Origin: Agelas oroides
Taxonomy: Eukaryota > Porifera > Demospongiae > Agelasida > Agelasidae
Length of the DNA: 64,000 bases
Direction of reading: 5' to 3'
Assembly: GCA_949130485.1 (NCBI GenBank)
Contig: OX422187.1
Location: 10,132,205-10,196,204, forward strand
A program made the position numbers and the translations under genes. Numbering within the stretch: the first letter of the stretch is position 1; each line of letters opens with the position of its first letter. The notes under the pieces were generated by a model that saw only the letters and a list, made by a program, of their open reading frames with translations, did not search any database and had not been told where the DNA came from. Shown here piece by piece: positions 1 through 10,439 of this stretch.

Positions 1-349
1 ATGGCTACGTTTTAGACCTTTCCCTTGCTGTACACTGGCACTGGTGGGGAAGGCCAAGCAGAGGCTAGTATTACGAGTAACAGTGGTAGTCTAATGTCAA
101 GTTGTTAACTCCAGCAGTGATGGTGGACAATCTTGCTGAAAAGGTCGACGAGTGTCCACTAAATCGGGGTCGTTAAGTACTGTTTGCGTACAATTGGGAC
201 CGCGAAAACTGTCCATTATAAGGAGTAGTGGGATGTCCGCTGTTTAGGGGTTACTTAAGTATAGAATTGAATGGAAGGACAGTCGGGACTTTCGGAATTG
301 TCCGTTATATCGTGGGTGTCTGGTGTCCGTTAAGTGGGGTTCCACTGTA
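1..349. mobile_element. right end of a pogo-like MITE (partial)
   Basis: No coding sequence is visible here. The segment has several degenerate copies of a TGTCCGTTA-like motif and ends with TTCCACTGTA at about 340-349. Read in reverse, that end is TACAGTGGAA, which resembles pogo/Tigger-type termini (CAGTGGAACC). The matching left terminus is not in the window, so the boundary and family are tentative. Confidence 0.3.
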
Positions 350-596
350 ATAGGCCTCCTAGCTGAACTTTGAGTATCATCAAATGTGCATATCATTGGT
401 ATCCAAAGAACCTGCAGAGTAAATTAGGGAAACCATCTAACTTCTACACTGCATGAGTGGTACTGAACGCTTTGGGCATTGCAGCTTCTGTCAGTGCTCA
501 TTACATCCCCACTTGCAGTCCAACGGAGACCTTGTGACAGCAGTTCACATGTAGCGACCTTTGTTCACGAAAGCTCATGATAGAAATACAGTATAG

Positions 597-788
<192 letters not shown>

Positions 789-791
789 TAA

Positions 792-2577
792 CTCCCTTTG
801 CATGCATTTATGAGAATGCAAGTATATAGCGATTCCAGAAGATCAGTAGCTTTGTTCCAGCCTGGGGACGTGGCTAATGAAACACAGAGAGACAGCTTGT
901 TCTCCAGACTGACTCAATTAACAGCTGGAAGGCCACCTGATAGTTTTCTCTATTGGTTGATCTTCATGCAGATATAAGTTTTCATACGAATCAGTATAAG
1001 TGAAGCACTTTGAACTTGCAACGGGAAAGTAGTAACATTAATTGCTGAAAGCTTACTTTGGTATTATTCTAGACACTGAAGTTCTGAAACCAATACTTCA
1101 TTAAACAAAAGTGCCAGTTCCTTTTTCGTGAAAATCCACGAAACATGACATGTTACTTGGTTGATTTTTACAGTGGAGGTTGATTCAACCCAAAAATGTC
1201 ATCTCAGTTGCATGCAATCAGTGGCCCACCTCCTTTAGTCATGGTTTTAGGGTTACATCCCTTGTCCAGTGAAAGTTTCTAGCAAACAATGAACTAGTTT
1301 GCAAATGAAATTCATTTTGTGATTGCATGTTTGTGTCAAAAGGGGTGGAACTCCTGCTATATTCATGTGATATAACCTGTTACCTAGGCAACATATAAGA
1401 ATGTTGCTCATATCTCTCTTCTACAGTGGTATTACCTAGGTAACAGGTTATATATCCCTCCCTGGGGTGTGGTCTTGCACATTGGTGTCAGGCTACGCCC
1501 AACACCAATGTATAAAACGACCACCCCCCAGGGAGGGATATAACTATTACTTATTGGATGAACTCTGAAAAATATTCATGCACTATGGGCTAATGTTTGG
1601 GCAGTGATTATTTACTTCTACACACGTATTCATGCCTTATTGGAACTTTGAGTAGCAAAGGCTGTAACCCTACACTGTGGTAAAAGTGAGGCCAAGGTCC
1701 TGCAACTGAGATAAACCATCTTGGGTTTTTTCCAGTGTACTTGCTACCATTTCAGTTAGCAAGCAACCCTGCTCATTTACCCTCCTCCCTTCATTCTTCC
1801 CATCACTACAGCAATCAAGGAGAGTGTAGAGTGGTTCTGTGAACATTTTGATGAGGCTAGGAAGTGAGACACAATCCTCGCAAACTAGTGAAATTGTGTT
1901 GAAGACCGTGTTGACAATCATTGACTGTATACATTTCCCAACTTTCTGGATGTACATACATGATAATTGTAGTTGACAACATTCTGTAATGATTCATATT
2001 AAACTGCAACCTCAGTTATTTTCAGCTAGCATATCCCTGCAGTTAATGATCCAGGAGCTAGATGAGGCCTAGTGTTGACCAAAGTGCGTCCTGTGCACTG
2101 TACTAACTGTAGTTTTATGATCATTAATTTATTATGATACCCTCTGTAATCAGTGACATAAATATGGTTTCTCTGAGGGAATATTTATCTAATTTCAGAA
2201 TATGCCAAAATAGCTGGCTATATACCATCTTATTAGAATGACAATGACAATCAATACAAGCTAGAGTCTTGAAGTGCTGTTAATCTCTCCTGGTTTTGCA
2301 ACTCTGGGAGAAAGTGGAATGTAGAAAAGTTTGTCTGCAAGAAAGCAGATCTGAAGACTAGCACTTAATTGATCTTAAGCTTGATGAAGGGTACATACAG
2401 CTAGGCCAGGAGAAGTATGAGAGGACACATAGAGGTGGCAGGTGAGGGAACGTGTGAGAAGGTCAGAGCTAGCGGATGTCCTCACCAATTTCCTGTTTCA
2501 GGAGGTACCAAACCGCAAAGTACATAGTGTAATAATTAGCTGATGTCGTGTGAGGTATTTGGCACGCACACAAATAG
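792..2577. other. non-coding stretch downstream of the fucose synthase exon
   Basis: No convincing exon was found. It contains the nested inverted repeat at about 1371-1547 and one copy of a dispersed motif at about 2060-2100 (GATGAGGCCTAGTGTTGACC), which recurs in diverged form near 4064 (GGTGAGGCCTGGTATTGGCC). A 95-codon minus-strand open frame at 1670-1957 has no recognisable domain and no supporting splice context. Confidence 0.4.
1371..1547. repeat. nested fold-back (palindromic) element
   Basis: Two inverted repeats lie next to each other. The first pairs ATATAACCTGTTACCTAGG at about 1371 with CCTAGGTAACAGGTTATAT ending at about 1453. The second pairs GTTATATATCCCTCCCTGGG at about 1446 with CCCAGGGAGGGATATAAC ending at about 1547. 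They share the GTTATAT block, so this looks like two fold-back MITE-type units joined or nested. Confidence 0.6.
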
Positions 2578-2739
2578 TCTTCATGGAGCAATTGCAAGCT
2601 CGATTTGGAGGAGATCGAAGGCATCGAATGTCAGATGAATTTAAGCCTGAGGAAAAGGATACAGGTTGGTTTGTAATGAAATACTTGTAGTGTAAGAACG
2701 TTTGTTTTCATAGGATGCAAGGCTAAGGTCAAGGGGTAG
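2578..2739 (+). CDS. possible terminal exon pair, weak resemblance to NOL8 C-terminal region
   Basis: A candidate exon at 2578-2664 follows an AAATAG acceptor and includes MEQLQARFGGDRRHRMSDEF, then ends in a phase-1 donor GTTGGT. A second candidate exon at 2714-2739 follows TTCATAG and adds about eight residues before a TAG. The pattern of a leucine-rich start, then RFG-D-RxRM and an acidic tail, resembles the short motif near the C-terminus of the nucleolar RNA-binding protein NOL8. No upstream exons or RRM domain are visible between this point and the fucose synthase exon, so it may be a fragment or pseudogene. Treat the identity as a guess. Confidence 0.28.
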
Positions 2740-4242
2740 TCCGAGTCATGACCGGTGCGTGTCGATCCTGGGAAAGTCGGTTTCGCCTGAGAAAATTTTG
2801 TGAACGCTTGGCCCATTTACTATAGGGACCCAGGTCTAGTGAATATACACGAGAAAAAGTCGGTGAGGGTATTGATAGTAGTGTTGTACTCATACCATCT
2901 ATCGTCAAGGAACTGTGTACCTGTACAAAGGGAGGGATCAAAGATAGTTCCGTCCTGCTCTTTGCAGCTGTTGAGTGATTCCCTAGATATGACCGCAGGA
3001 TAGTCAGTTGGCAATAACCACTGAAGTGGTTTTGCTTGAAACAGATGGGGGCTGTTTTTGCAAGACCGAGTTCACCTTACACTAGTCTCGCAGAGCCAGA
3101 TCCACTTTTCATGTGAGAGTCTATTGGATCACTGGAGCAGTCTGTAGTACTAGTTGTTACCTTGCACATACCTCTAATTACAACCTGTTTTAACCATGTG
3201 TATCTCCAAGAGATAGAGCAACGTATTCACAGCATCAGTTCAGTGTAGGCCACTCCTGCGTGATGGAATGTTGGGGGATTGTCAGTTTCCTTGTTTCTGG
3301 TTTTGTGCATGGAATTTCATAACGTTTTCCTTATATGTACTTGTCCACTACATGTAGGTTTCTGTTTAAACTGGACTAACCACTTCATATATATGCATGC
3401 ATCTCCGGCTGGCCGGAGATTATGTTGTTGTGACCAAAAATTTGTTATTTTAGTTGCATCGATGAACAGTTGAAATGTGCAGAGATACTTCTGTGAGTTT
3501 GTTAAGAATTCTTGTATTCCCAGAGCGCTGTAGCCTTTGGGAGAAAAGTACATTATATTAAAACTGGCTTTAATATAATCACTTGTCAACTAAAACTACT
3601 TCACACTATTAAAGGGCTGTTCACAGTAAACGACCCAAAGGATGCTATTTCAGTTGTCCAACTGAATAAGATGTTAGTTACTGTGAGTTAGTGACAAATG
3701 TTGCTTAGTAACATCTTCCAAGGCACAGATTTTCAGGAATGTGAAATCCCCAGAGCATGGACTTAATTACAAATATTCATTTACAGATGATGCCACATAA
3801 TTATGTTCATTGAAACAACAAATTTTTGGTCACACCACAAAATCTCTTCTTATATATGCATGCATTATATAGGTTGTTTAACCAATAGTTATGGTCACAT
3901 GCAGTGTACCTGAGTTTTAGATGGACATCCTAGTAGTTTGCGAAAAGTGCTTTATATAATGATTATCTACAGAACATTAGTTTGCACATTAGAAAACTGT
4001 CATACATACTGCATTTTGGGCATGAGATAGCAGTCCCCATCTCCCGGTCACCCCAGTGCAGTTGGTGAGGCCTGGTATTGGCCGAAACGCATCCTGCGCA
4101 ATGGGTGACATTACATAACATCTAGGCCTATTTCTTTACGAAGATGTGGTTTGTTAATTGTTCATACATATACTTTTTCATCTGTCACAAGCTAAAGTCA
4201 AATGCAATGGATTACAATATATTTACACTCTTTTTTTTTCAG
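2740..4242. other. intergenic region and 5' untranslated/intron sequence of the kinase gene
   Basis: No supported gene. It holds an inverted pair TGACCAAAAATTTGTT (about 3431) and AACAAATTTTTGGTCA (about 3818) that could bound a small fold-back element. A hairpin-like motif with TAGTCTCGC and ATGTGAGAGTCT at about 3083-3122 recurs in related form near 13350. The short minus-strand frames at 2729-3014 show no recognised domain. A pyrimidine-rich acceptor (TTTTTTTTTCAG) at 4230-4242 precedes the kinase start codon, so an upstream non-coding exon of that gene probably lies in this stretch. Confidence 0.4.
4230..4242 (+). promoter_or_regulatory. 3' splice site in the 5' UTR of the kinase gene
   Basis: A run of T followed by CAG 21 bases before the ATG. 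It implies that the kinase mRNA has an upstream non-coding exon. Confidence 0.5.
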
Positions 4243-4263
4243 ACTGAGATAACTAACTAAGAC

Positions 4264-6288
4264 ATGGCACACCAGTTGGTACCATGTGGGCGCTTCTGCT
4301 TCCACTCAGCTGAACTGTATGAAGATCAACAAATCGGTGCAGGATCGTACGGTGTTGTCTGCAAAGCCAAATGTGATGAACTACCATGTGCTGCCAAGGT
4401 TCTTCGGTCTGTTTTCTTCCAAGATGGCGACCCAGGTGCTCAGTTGTTGATTGAAAGGTTTGAGAATGAATGTGTACTTTTGAGTGGCATCAAACACCCT
4501 CACATTGTGCAGTACCTTGGCATGTATCGAAATCAGTCTGGTCTGCCAGTTCTCCTCATGGAGATTTTAGACCAAAGCCTTACTGCCTTTTTGGAACACT
4601 CCTCTTTCCCTCTGTTGAATCACACCCAGTTCAATCTCTGTCATGACATTGCTCTTGCTCTCGTCTACCTTCACTTGAATGGCATCATCCATCGTGATCT
4701 CTCCAGCAACAATGTGTTGCTGACTGCAGGCCTCAGGGCTAAAGTAACAGACTTTGGAATGGCCAAACTCATGCAGGACGTTTTGAGACAGCCAGCTGAA
4801 GATCAAACACAGTGCCCTGGCTGCCTGGTGTACATGCCTCCACAGGCCCTCGTATCACCACCTGAGTACACAGAGAAACTCGACATTTTCTCATTTGGAG
4901 TGCTCACCATTCAGATCATCACTCGGAAATTTCCCAATCCTGGTCCTCCAAGAAGAGAAGTAATGGATGAGAAATATGGGCCCATTCCAGTTCAAGTGCC
5001 TATTCCTGAGAAAGAGCGCCGCAAAGCCCATATTGATTGCATTGATCCCTCTCACCCTCTACTTGACATTGCGGTTTGTTGCCTGCAGTATAATGAGGAT
5101 GAACGTCCTAGTTCACAAGACCTCTGTCATCAACTGCTAGCTATTAAAGCGACTTCTACACCTCCTCCAAAACCATTAGAAACTTTAGACAAAACCAAAG
5201 AGCTGCAGAAAGTTGAAAAGGAACTAGAAGTTGTTCAAGGTGAGCTAAAGGTAGCTCAAGATGAGCTACAGATAGCGCAAAAGGAAATTGGTAGGCTAAA
5301 CAACGAAGTTGAGCACCAAGCTGAAATCATTGAGGAATTACGTTCGCCACTACGACCACCATCTGAAAGTGAGAGACGACTAATCTGGGGCTCCCATTCA
5401 AAGGCACCCTGCAGAATGTTCAGAGGTGCTGCAGCAACAGCAGGAAACACCATTTACATCAATCCAAGTGGTACAAAAGAAGTATATGAATTTAATACTG
5501 ATGATAATAGCTGGAATGCTATGCCAGACTGTGCTCACTCTGATTTTGGATTGGCTTATGTAAATTCGCTAGTAACTGCAGTAGGGGGTGACAAATCCCA
5601 GAGCGAACCAACAAATATCCTCTTGAGTCTTGTAAGAGGTAACAGGTGGTCACAGCATTTTCCACCAATGCGAATAAAGAGATTTGAACCAGCAGTTGCA
5701 TGTAGTGATCATCTTTTGGTTGTAGCTGGAGGAAAAACAGAACTTGGAGGAGGCAGGTTGTGTACTGTTGAAGTAATGAACACTGTCACTCGACATTGGT
5801 ATTTGGCTGCTAGTCTGCCCATCGCAGTCAGTGGGATGTCCATGACAATTGCTGGTGAAAGAATACACTTACTTGGTGGCTTCGACGAAAGAGGTGCATC
5901 AACAACAGTGTTCAGTTGCACTCTCTCAGCTCTTCGTAGCTCCTTTCGGTCACGATCTATACGAAAGGTTTTTCGCCAAGGTTTTTCTCGAGGTAGCAGA
6001 AACATTTGGCAAGTAAATGAGGACATTCCTGTCTACTATTCCACTTGTGCCAGCCTTGACAAAGAGCTGGTATCTGTTGGCGGTTTGGATCCGCATCGGC
6101 GACCAACTGCAGAGATCAGGAGATATAACCCATCCTCAAACTCGTGGCACGTTGTTGGTGCGATGCCAACTGCTCGCTATGACTGTCTTGTTTCTGTTAC
6201 AAGTGGCGATAAACTAGTAGTGATAGGAGGTTGTACGTCTTCAAGCTGGGGTTCTTGGACTGATGTTGTAGAGGTATGTACTCTGTGA
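4264..6288 (+). CDS. TKL-type protein kinase fused to coiled coil and kelch repeats
   Basis: A 674-residue open frame. Residues 20-295 form a protein kinase domain: glycine loop IGAGSYGVV (24-32), catalytic Lys in CAAKVL (45), HRDL (143-146) and DFG (163-165). The subdomain motifs (YMPPQAL, KLDIFSFGVL, ERRKAHIDCIDPSHPLL, DERPSS) fit the tyrosine-kinase-like group. Residues 308-360 are a heptad-rich coiled coil. Residues 383-670 hold about five or six kelch repeats, with GG pairs at 441, 489, 538, 606 and 655 and W residues spaced as in kelch propellers. The APE-type motif reads PPQ, with Gln where Glu is usual. Start: an acceptor AG at 4241-4242 lies just upstream, so the codon at 4264 follows a 5' UTR splice. 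The frame ends with GAG|GTATGT at 6271-6279, a good donor; the last four codons may therefore be intron read-through, with a short terminal exon downstream. Probable cytosolic signalling kinase; substrate unknown. Confidence 0.88.
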   Translation: MAHQLVPCGRFCFHSAELYEDQQIGAGSYGVVCKAKCDELPCAAKVLRSVFFQDGDPGAQLLIERFENECVLLSGIKHPHIVQYLGMYRNQSGLPVLLMEILDQSLTAFLEHSSFPLLNHTQFNLCHDIALALVYLHLNGIIHRDLSSNNVLLTAGLRAKVTDFGMAKLMQDVLRQPAEDQTQCPGCLVYMPPQALVSPPEYTEKLDIFSFGVLTIQIITRKFPNPGPPRREVMDEKYGPIPVQVPIPEKERRKAHIDCIDPSHPLLDIAVCCLQYNEDERPSSQDLCHQLLAIKATSTPPPKPLETLDKTKELQKVEKELEVVQGELKVAQDELQIAQKEIGRLNNEVEHQAEIIEELRSPLRPPSESERRLIWGSHSKAPCRMFRGAAATAGNTIYINPSGTKEVYEFNTDDNSWNAMPDCAHSDFGLAYVNSLVTAVGGDKSQSEPTNILLSLVRGNRWSQHFPPMRIKRFEPAVACSDHLLVVAGGKTELGGGRLCTVEVMNTVTRHWYLAASLPIAVSGMSMTIAGERIHLLGGFDERGASTTVFSCTLSALRSSFRSRSIRKVFRQGFSRGSRNIWQVNEDIPVYYSTCASLDKELVSVGGLDPHRRPTAEIRRYNPSSNSWHVVGAMPTARYDCLVSVTSGDKLVVIGGCTSSSWGSWTDVVEVCTL

Positions 6289-6602
6289 TGGTGTCACTGA
6301 CTATACCAGCAGATAGTTTGTGCATGAGTATAGCTTACAATATTATGCTATATGCCCTTTAGTATTTCACCCATGCATAGTTGGGTTATACATAAAACGA
6401 TTAATTGTACTTTTGTATACTGAAAGATGGCCCAAAAGTTTATTTTCAAGTTGTTATAACTACATACAAGCACAGTTTATAATTATCATACTTGCTTTTC
6501 ATAAATATATTGCTTGCATGTGTGGATTTGGCTGAAGTGGGGTGTGTTGAGGGAAGCTGGGCAGAAGACTCTGCTGCCATAACAATTGATGGTTTTGCAC
6601 TC
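6289..6602. other. 3' flank of the kinase gene
   Basis: AT-rich, with no gene seen. An AG at about 6308-6309 could accept a very short terminal exon of the kinase gene, but the intron would be only about 36 bases. Confidence 0.3.
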
Positions 6603-6771
6603 AAAAGGCTTGACTAGGAAAGTTATCACTTGCATGCTGATGACTAACAAGCTTGACTAGGAAAGTTATCACTTGCATGCTGATGACTGACTAGCAAGCT
6701 TGACTAGGAAAGTTATCACTTGCATGCTGATGACTGACTAGCAAGCTTGACTAGGAAAGTTAATTCAGTTG
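6603..6771 (+). repeat. tandem repeat, period 43-47 bp, about 3.5 copies
   Basis: GCTTGACTAGGAAAGTTATC recurs at 6608, 6651 and 6698, with a partial copy at 6745. Spacings are 43, 47 and 47 because the first unit lacks a GACT duplication. It lies between the kinase and DEP genes. Confidence 0.85.
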
Positions 6772-7145
6772 TATATATCAAATGAGAAAATAGTAGCTAT
6801 GATCTGCATCCAACACCTGTACCTGTGCCAGCTCCAGTATGCCGAAAAGTGCTTGTGTTCGCGGTACGGGTGTCCACTATGGGAAATCGCGGCAAGATTG
6901 CGGTGACAGTTATTGATATATACGCTGTCAATCGATGTCTTTTACATCAAGATTTTATAAACGGAGGCAAATCAATGCGGACATCAGTTCTCAGCCTCAG
7001 TTCAGTTCAGTTGCGGTCATCACTTCTCAACCAGGACAAGTACTAACGGTGACCATTGCGAAACTGAAGTGTCTGCTTCGGTATATTGTTGATAAACTAC
7101 ACAGCTTTCGCAGCAGCTACCTCCAAAACCGAACCCCAAGGCACA

Positions 7146-8455
7146 ATGCCATTGTTAGGGCTGGATGCGTACGGCATAGTAGAAGCCAAGACCGATGCCT
7201 TTCAAGCGACACTACTGTGGGAAAAGATCGTGATGCACTTGGAGCGTAGCGTGAAGAGCCGGCGCCGAACACGCAGATTGCGTACGTTCGAAGACTGTTT
7301 CCCCGGCTCCAAAGCTGTGGAGTGCCTAACAGATTACCTGAACACCATCCTTCCAAAAACCATCAAACGATCGCAAGTGCGGACGCTGTGCCAGAAGCTT
7401 CTGTTGACGGGAGTCATTGAAGATGTCAAGAATAAGGAGAAGTCGGTGTTCCAGGAGGGAAGACTCTACCGGTTTACAGGATACCACTTCTGGGAACCAG
7501 AAGCACCCGATGGAACTTCGAGGGAAACCGAGAAGGTATGTTTCTTTACACCCAAATAAAGAATCCAATAAATCTGTAGCTTACCGGTATGTACATGCAC
7601 CACTACGTCTGGTATGCTACAAACCTAGTCTATCGAGCTAGACCATTTCTCACCCTCCAGAAAGTGAGATCACCCTCTAGCTAGCTCCTCTTTCTATGAT
7701 AGACTATAGCTGCAAACCATGCATACAGCATCATGGGATGTGTTTGTGTGTCTACTATACTATGTCTATGGTATATATAGACAGCACATTACTGAATGTT
7801 TCTATCCTTCATTTTACAGAATCTAGAGACCCTAAGAGGATGCAATGCTGAGCACAATTCACAAGAGACTAGTGCTGGTACTGTGAAGGGTCACTGTATG
7901 ACATTATCTCAAACTGTTAGGGACTCTCCCACTGCTTCCTTGTGTGGAAAGATGCAGAAAACTGAGGACGAGATCATGTGCGTTGCAAATGAAACAGTTC
8001 ATCAAACAGTCCTCCCTCAAGATCAACGCAGGTGTACAAGAAATGCAGCAGAAACACAGAAGCCACACAGCTCAGTTGATAAACCTCAACGAAGGAGCAC
8101 AATCTGCCAGAAATTGAGCCATTTCTGCACAAAAATGAGCCGAAAGGACACAGTGATTCACAAAGAGGCACAAACACAAGACTTGCGAAAACACAGAACC
8201 CTCTCTTTTCACGTGACCAAGCTCAGTACAAAAGAGAGCAAACACTTCAGAGATTCCAGAAAAACACGAGATAAGGACTTTGCACCACACAGCTATTGTG
8301 ATGACACTAACATCACACAGGGAACAATCTTCATTAATATGGCATCCCTTCATAGAAGCCATTCATTTTCAAGTTCTAGTACTGTCAGTGGATCTACATC
8401 TATTCACAGAGCAGTGAGAGAAAGAATGAATGTTGTAGCCTATGGTTTTGTCTAA
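7146..8455 (+). CDS. DEP-domain protein (DEPDC1/DEPDC7-like N-terminal domain), two exons
   Basis: Exon 1 runs to 7535 and ends AAG|GTATGT. Exon 2 is 7820-8455, after TTTTACAG. Both junctions are phase 0, giving 341 residues from the ATG at 7146. An in-frame ATG at 7086 would add 20 residues; the later one is preferred because the DEP domain then starts close to the N-terminus, as in DEPDC1-type proteins. Residues about 20-111 are a DEP domain (ATLLWEKIV, a basic RRRTRRLRTFEDCFPGSKAV core, LCQKLLLTGVIEDV, LYRF). DEP domains bind membranes or GPCR/Rho-pathway partners. The remaining 210 residues are Ser/Thr/Lys-rich and probably disordered; no RhoGAP-like domain follows, unlike DEPDC1/7. Partner and pathway cannot be told from sequence. 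Confidence 0.8.
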
Positions 8456-8670
8456 ATCATTGCTTGTTGGTATGTTACAATGTGATGCTTAGTACCCCCT
8501 CCATTCTTTGTACACTTGATTAAGTATTAAAATTTGTTAACCAGCCAAAGACCATATAACATCATTGATGGAAGGTGCTCATTTTGGACCGCCCCTGTGT
8601 GTATTCACTGACCCAGCGCAAAGAACCTCTCTTCTTTTTGACAAACACATCTGACTGTAGGGTGTACCTA

Positions 8671-8855
8671 CTCACTGGGAAGCATTTTCCCTACAACGCT
8701 GCTCATAGGGAAAGATGCTGCGTTTGCAACAGAAAGAAGTCGCCTGTGGGCAAAAAAATTAGACAAGAAAACAAAAAAATTTCTGTCCAAAATGTGAAGT
8801 TCACCTCTGCCTTGGTGCGTGTTTTGGAGATTTTCACACGAAATCTATGTTTTGA
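8671..8855 (+). pseudogene. piggyBac transposase C-terminal cysteine-rich domain, frameshifted relic
   Basis: One frame reads LTGKHFP (8671) through ERCCVCNRKK. After an A-rich stretch at about 8752-8780 the match moves to another frame, reading FCPKCEVHLCLGACFGDFHT from 8781 and stopping at 8853-8855. The order (R/L-TGKHFP, C-x2-C, then C-P-K-C, LC, and C-F-x-x-FH just before the stop) is that of the C-terminal zinc-binding domain of piggyBac/PGBD transposases. The DDE catalytic domain is absent because the DEP gene ends only 216 bases upstream. It is a truncated, broken relic on the same strand as the DEP gene, and may lie in its 3' UTR. Confidence 0.7.
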
Positions 8856-9814
8856 TCTTCCTGTACATGTTGCTTTTCTGTGTTAGACATTTATGTTGTA
8901 ACCAAATGTGAGTTTGCATTTTCCCCTACTCATGTATGTTGTTTTCTTTTGCTCCTGTACATTGTAAATATTTGTTTGGACATCTAAATGTGAGTTGGAT
9001 ATGTTGTGTTGGGTGGGCCTATTAACAGGAAGCGGGTGTGGTTGTTTAAAGTGGGTGTGGCGGTTAGAGTCATCCCCTTGTGCATGGACTGCAGTGCATG
9101 CATGGCAGTTTCCTGCTACCATTATAATGGTGCCTAACTTGCAAAATTATCTCAGTACAACATTTGCACCATCACGCAGAAACTAAGCATAGAGATAATA
9201 TCACACAGAAATGTTGAGCTTCATACTGGTACCTTAGATGAAGCCCTGCATGCTGAGCCTTTGCACATGCAAGAATTCCTGTGTCACTCACTACCAGGTG
9301 TACTTTTATCGGTGTTTGATATCTGTGATAATCAACCAACCAGTATCTTACTCGAATTTGTCCGACTGCGTTCTGCAGCAACGCCCACCCACTGATCCAC
9401 ACTGCCCCATACCATACCACTCGATCCACGCCAGTACCAAACATTGAGATACCAAACTAGTCACTCTACACACGTGCAAGCAACTGTAAGTTATGAAGTG
9501 AATTCTAGTGGGGTTCAGTCCTTGTTGTTATGCAGTTGGCTTACCATTTTGGATTCGATAAACATGGCGACAGGGTAATATTATTATTAGATCTCCATAA
9601 CTGCGTGATAGTAGTATAATTTTTCTCCCTTGCTAGTGAACTCTGTGAACTGTTTGCGTGAGGGTCACCTAAATATATACACATTCTCCGAGACTTTACC
9701 GTTTGTTGTTTAGTCTCGTAACCGCTTGGTAACGTCCAAGTAACAAGGCTATTTGTTGTTCAGAAACTGGTTCACTGTAATACTTCAATGCCGATAAACT
9801 GTCTCTACACACAG
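8856..9814. other. intergenic region upstream of the PNPO-like gene
   Basis: Short frames on both strands (8883-9447) lack recognisable domains and look like chance openings. The last 250 bases probably hold the promoter and 5' UTR of the next gene. No clear TATA box was identified. Confidence 0.4.
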
Positions 9815-10439
9815 ATGGCATTTACAGAAGATCAGCTCGTAAGTCGTACTGACCCAATTGTCCAGTTCCAAGCTTGGTACCAGGAGGCAGCCCATGCAGG
9901 TTCTTCCAAATCCCGAAGCCATGTGTCTCTCCACCTGTGGCAAAGATGCAAGACCCTCCGGTAGGATGGTGGTGCTGGCTAGTTGTGACAAGAACGGTGT
10001 CAAGTTCTTCACTGATGAGAGGAGCAAGAAGGGGCAGGAAATGAAGGAGAACCCATACGTTTCTGTGGTGTTCTACTGGAGGATGTCATCTGCAATAGAA
10101 CGGCAGGTACGAATTGCTGGTAGAGTGGAACAGCTCCCTCAGGAAGAAGTTGAAGTTTTTTTGAGAAAGCTTCCAAAGGCAAACTATCTGACATTACTGA
10201 CTGTTCGCCAAGATGAGGTCATCTCAAGCAGGGCCGAGTTGGACCAAAGATATGCAGCTGTTCAAGCAAAGTATGGCTCCACTGAACAAGAAGCTTTGCC
10301 TGTGCCAGAGTTCCGGAAGGGGTACAAAATAGTGCCAGATATGTATGAGTTCATGCAGTCTGCCTCTAATTGGTTGGCTGATCGGCTGTTGTTTTCCTTG
10401 GAAGACGACAAGTGGGTGCTTGAACGGCTGGCATCATGA
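9815..10439 (+). CDS. divergent pyridoxamine 5'-phosphate oxidase-like flavoprotein, with an apparent frameshift
   Basis: The ATG at 9815 opens a frame reading TEDQLVSRTDPIVQFQAWYQ, the N-terminal helix expected of PNPO (DP-x-QF-x-x-W). At about 9896-9900 the homology jumps one base into the frame that continues to 10439 (NPEAMCLST, RMVVLAS, FFTDERSKKGQEMKENPYVSVVFYW, ERQVRIAGRVE, WVLERLA). A single extra base near GCAGG would explain it. The main open part gives 193 residues if started at 9858. PNPO uses FMN to oxidise pyridoxamine/pyridoxine phosphate to PLP. The fold and FMN-contact segments look kept, but residues that bind the substrate in E. coli PdxH (Lys72, Tyr129, Arg133, Ser137, Arg197, His199) align by eye to Ala, Phe, Leu, Asn, Trp and Ala here. 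It may be a PNPO-fold protein with another substrate. The frameshift could be an assembly error or real decay. Confidence 0.78.

Noticed and set aside
1670..1957. 95-codon minus-strand frame as a gene
   Set aside because: It looks mildly coding (VNTVFNTISLVCEDC) but has no domain I recognise, no splice partner and no start context. Kept as unproven.
2729..3014. Minus-strand frames near 2.7-3.0 kb
   Set aside because: Two overlapping short frames of unrelated sequence, no domain, no partner exons.
6935..7249. 104-codon frame before the DEP gene
   Set aside because: It overlaps the start of the DEP exon in another frame and has no domain; most likely 5' UTR.
8883..9447. Several 60-90 codon frames between the DEP and PNPO-like genes
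   Set aside because: They overlap on both strands, with no domains or splice support.
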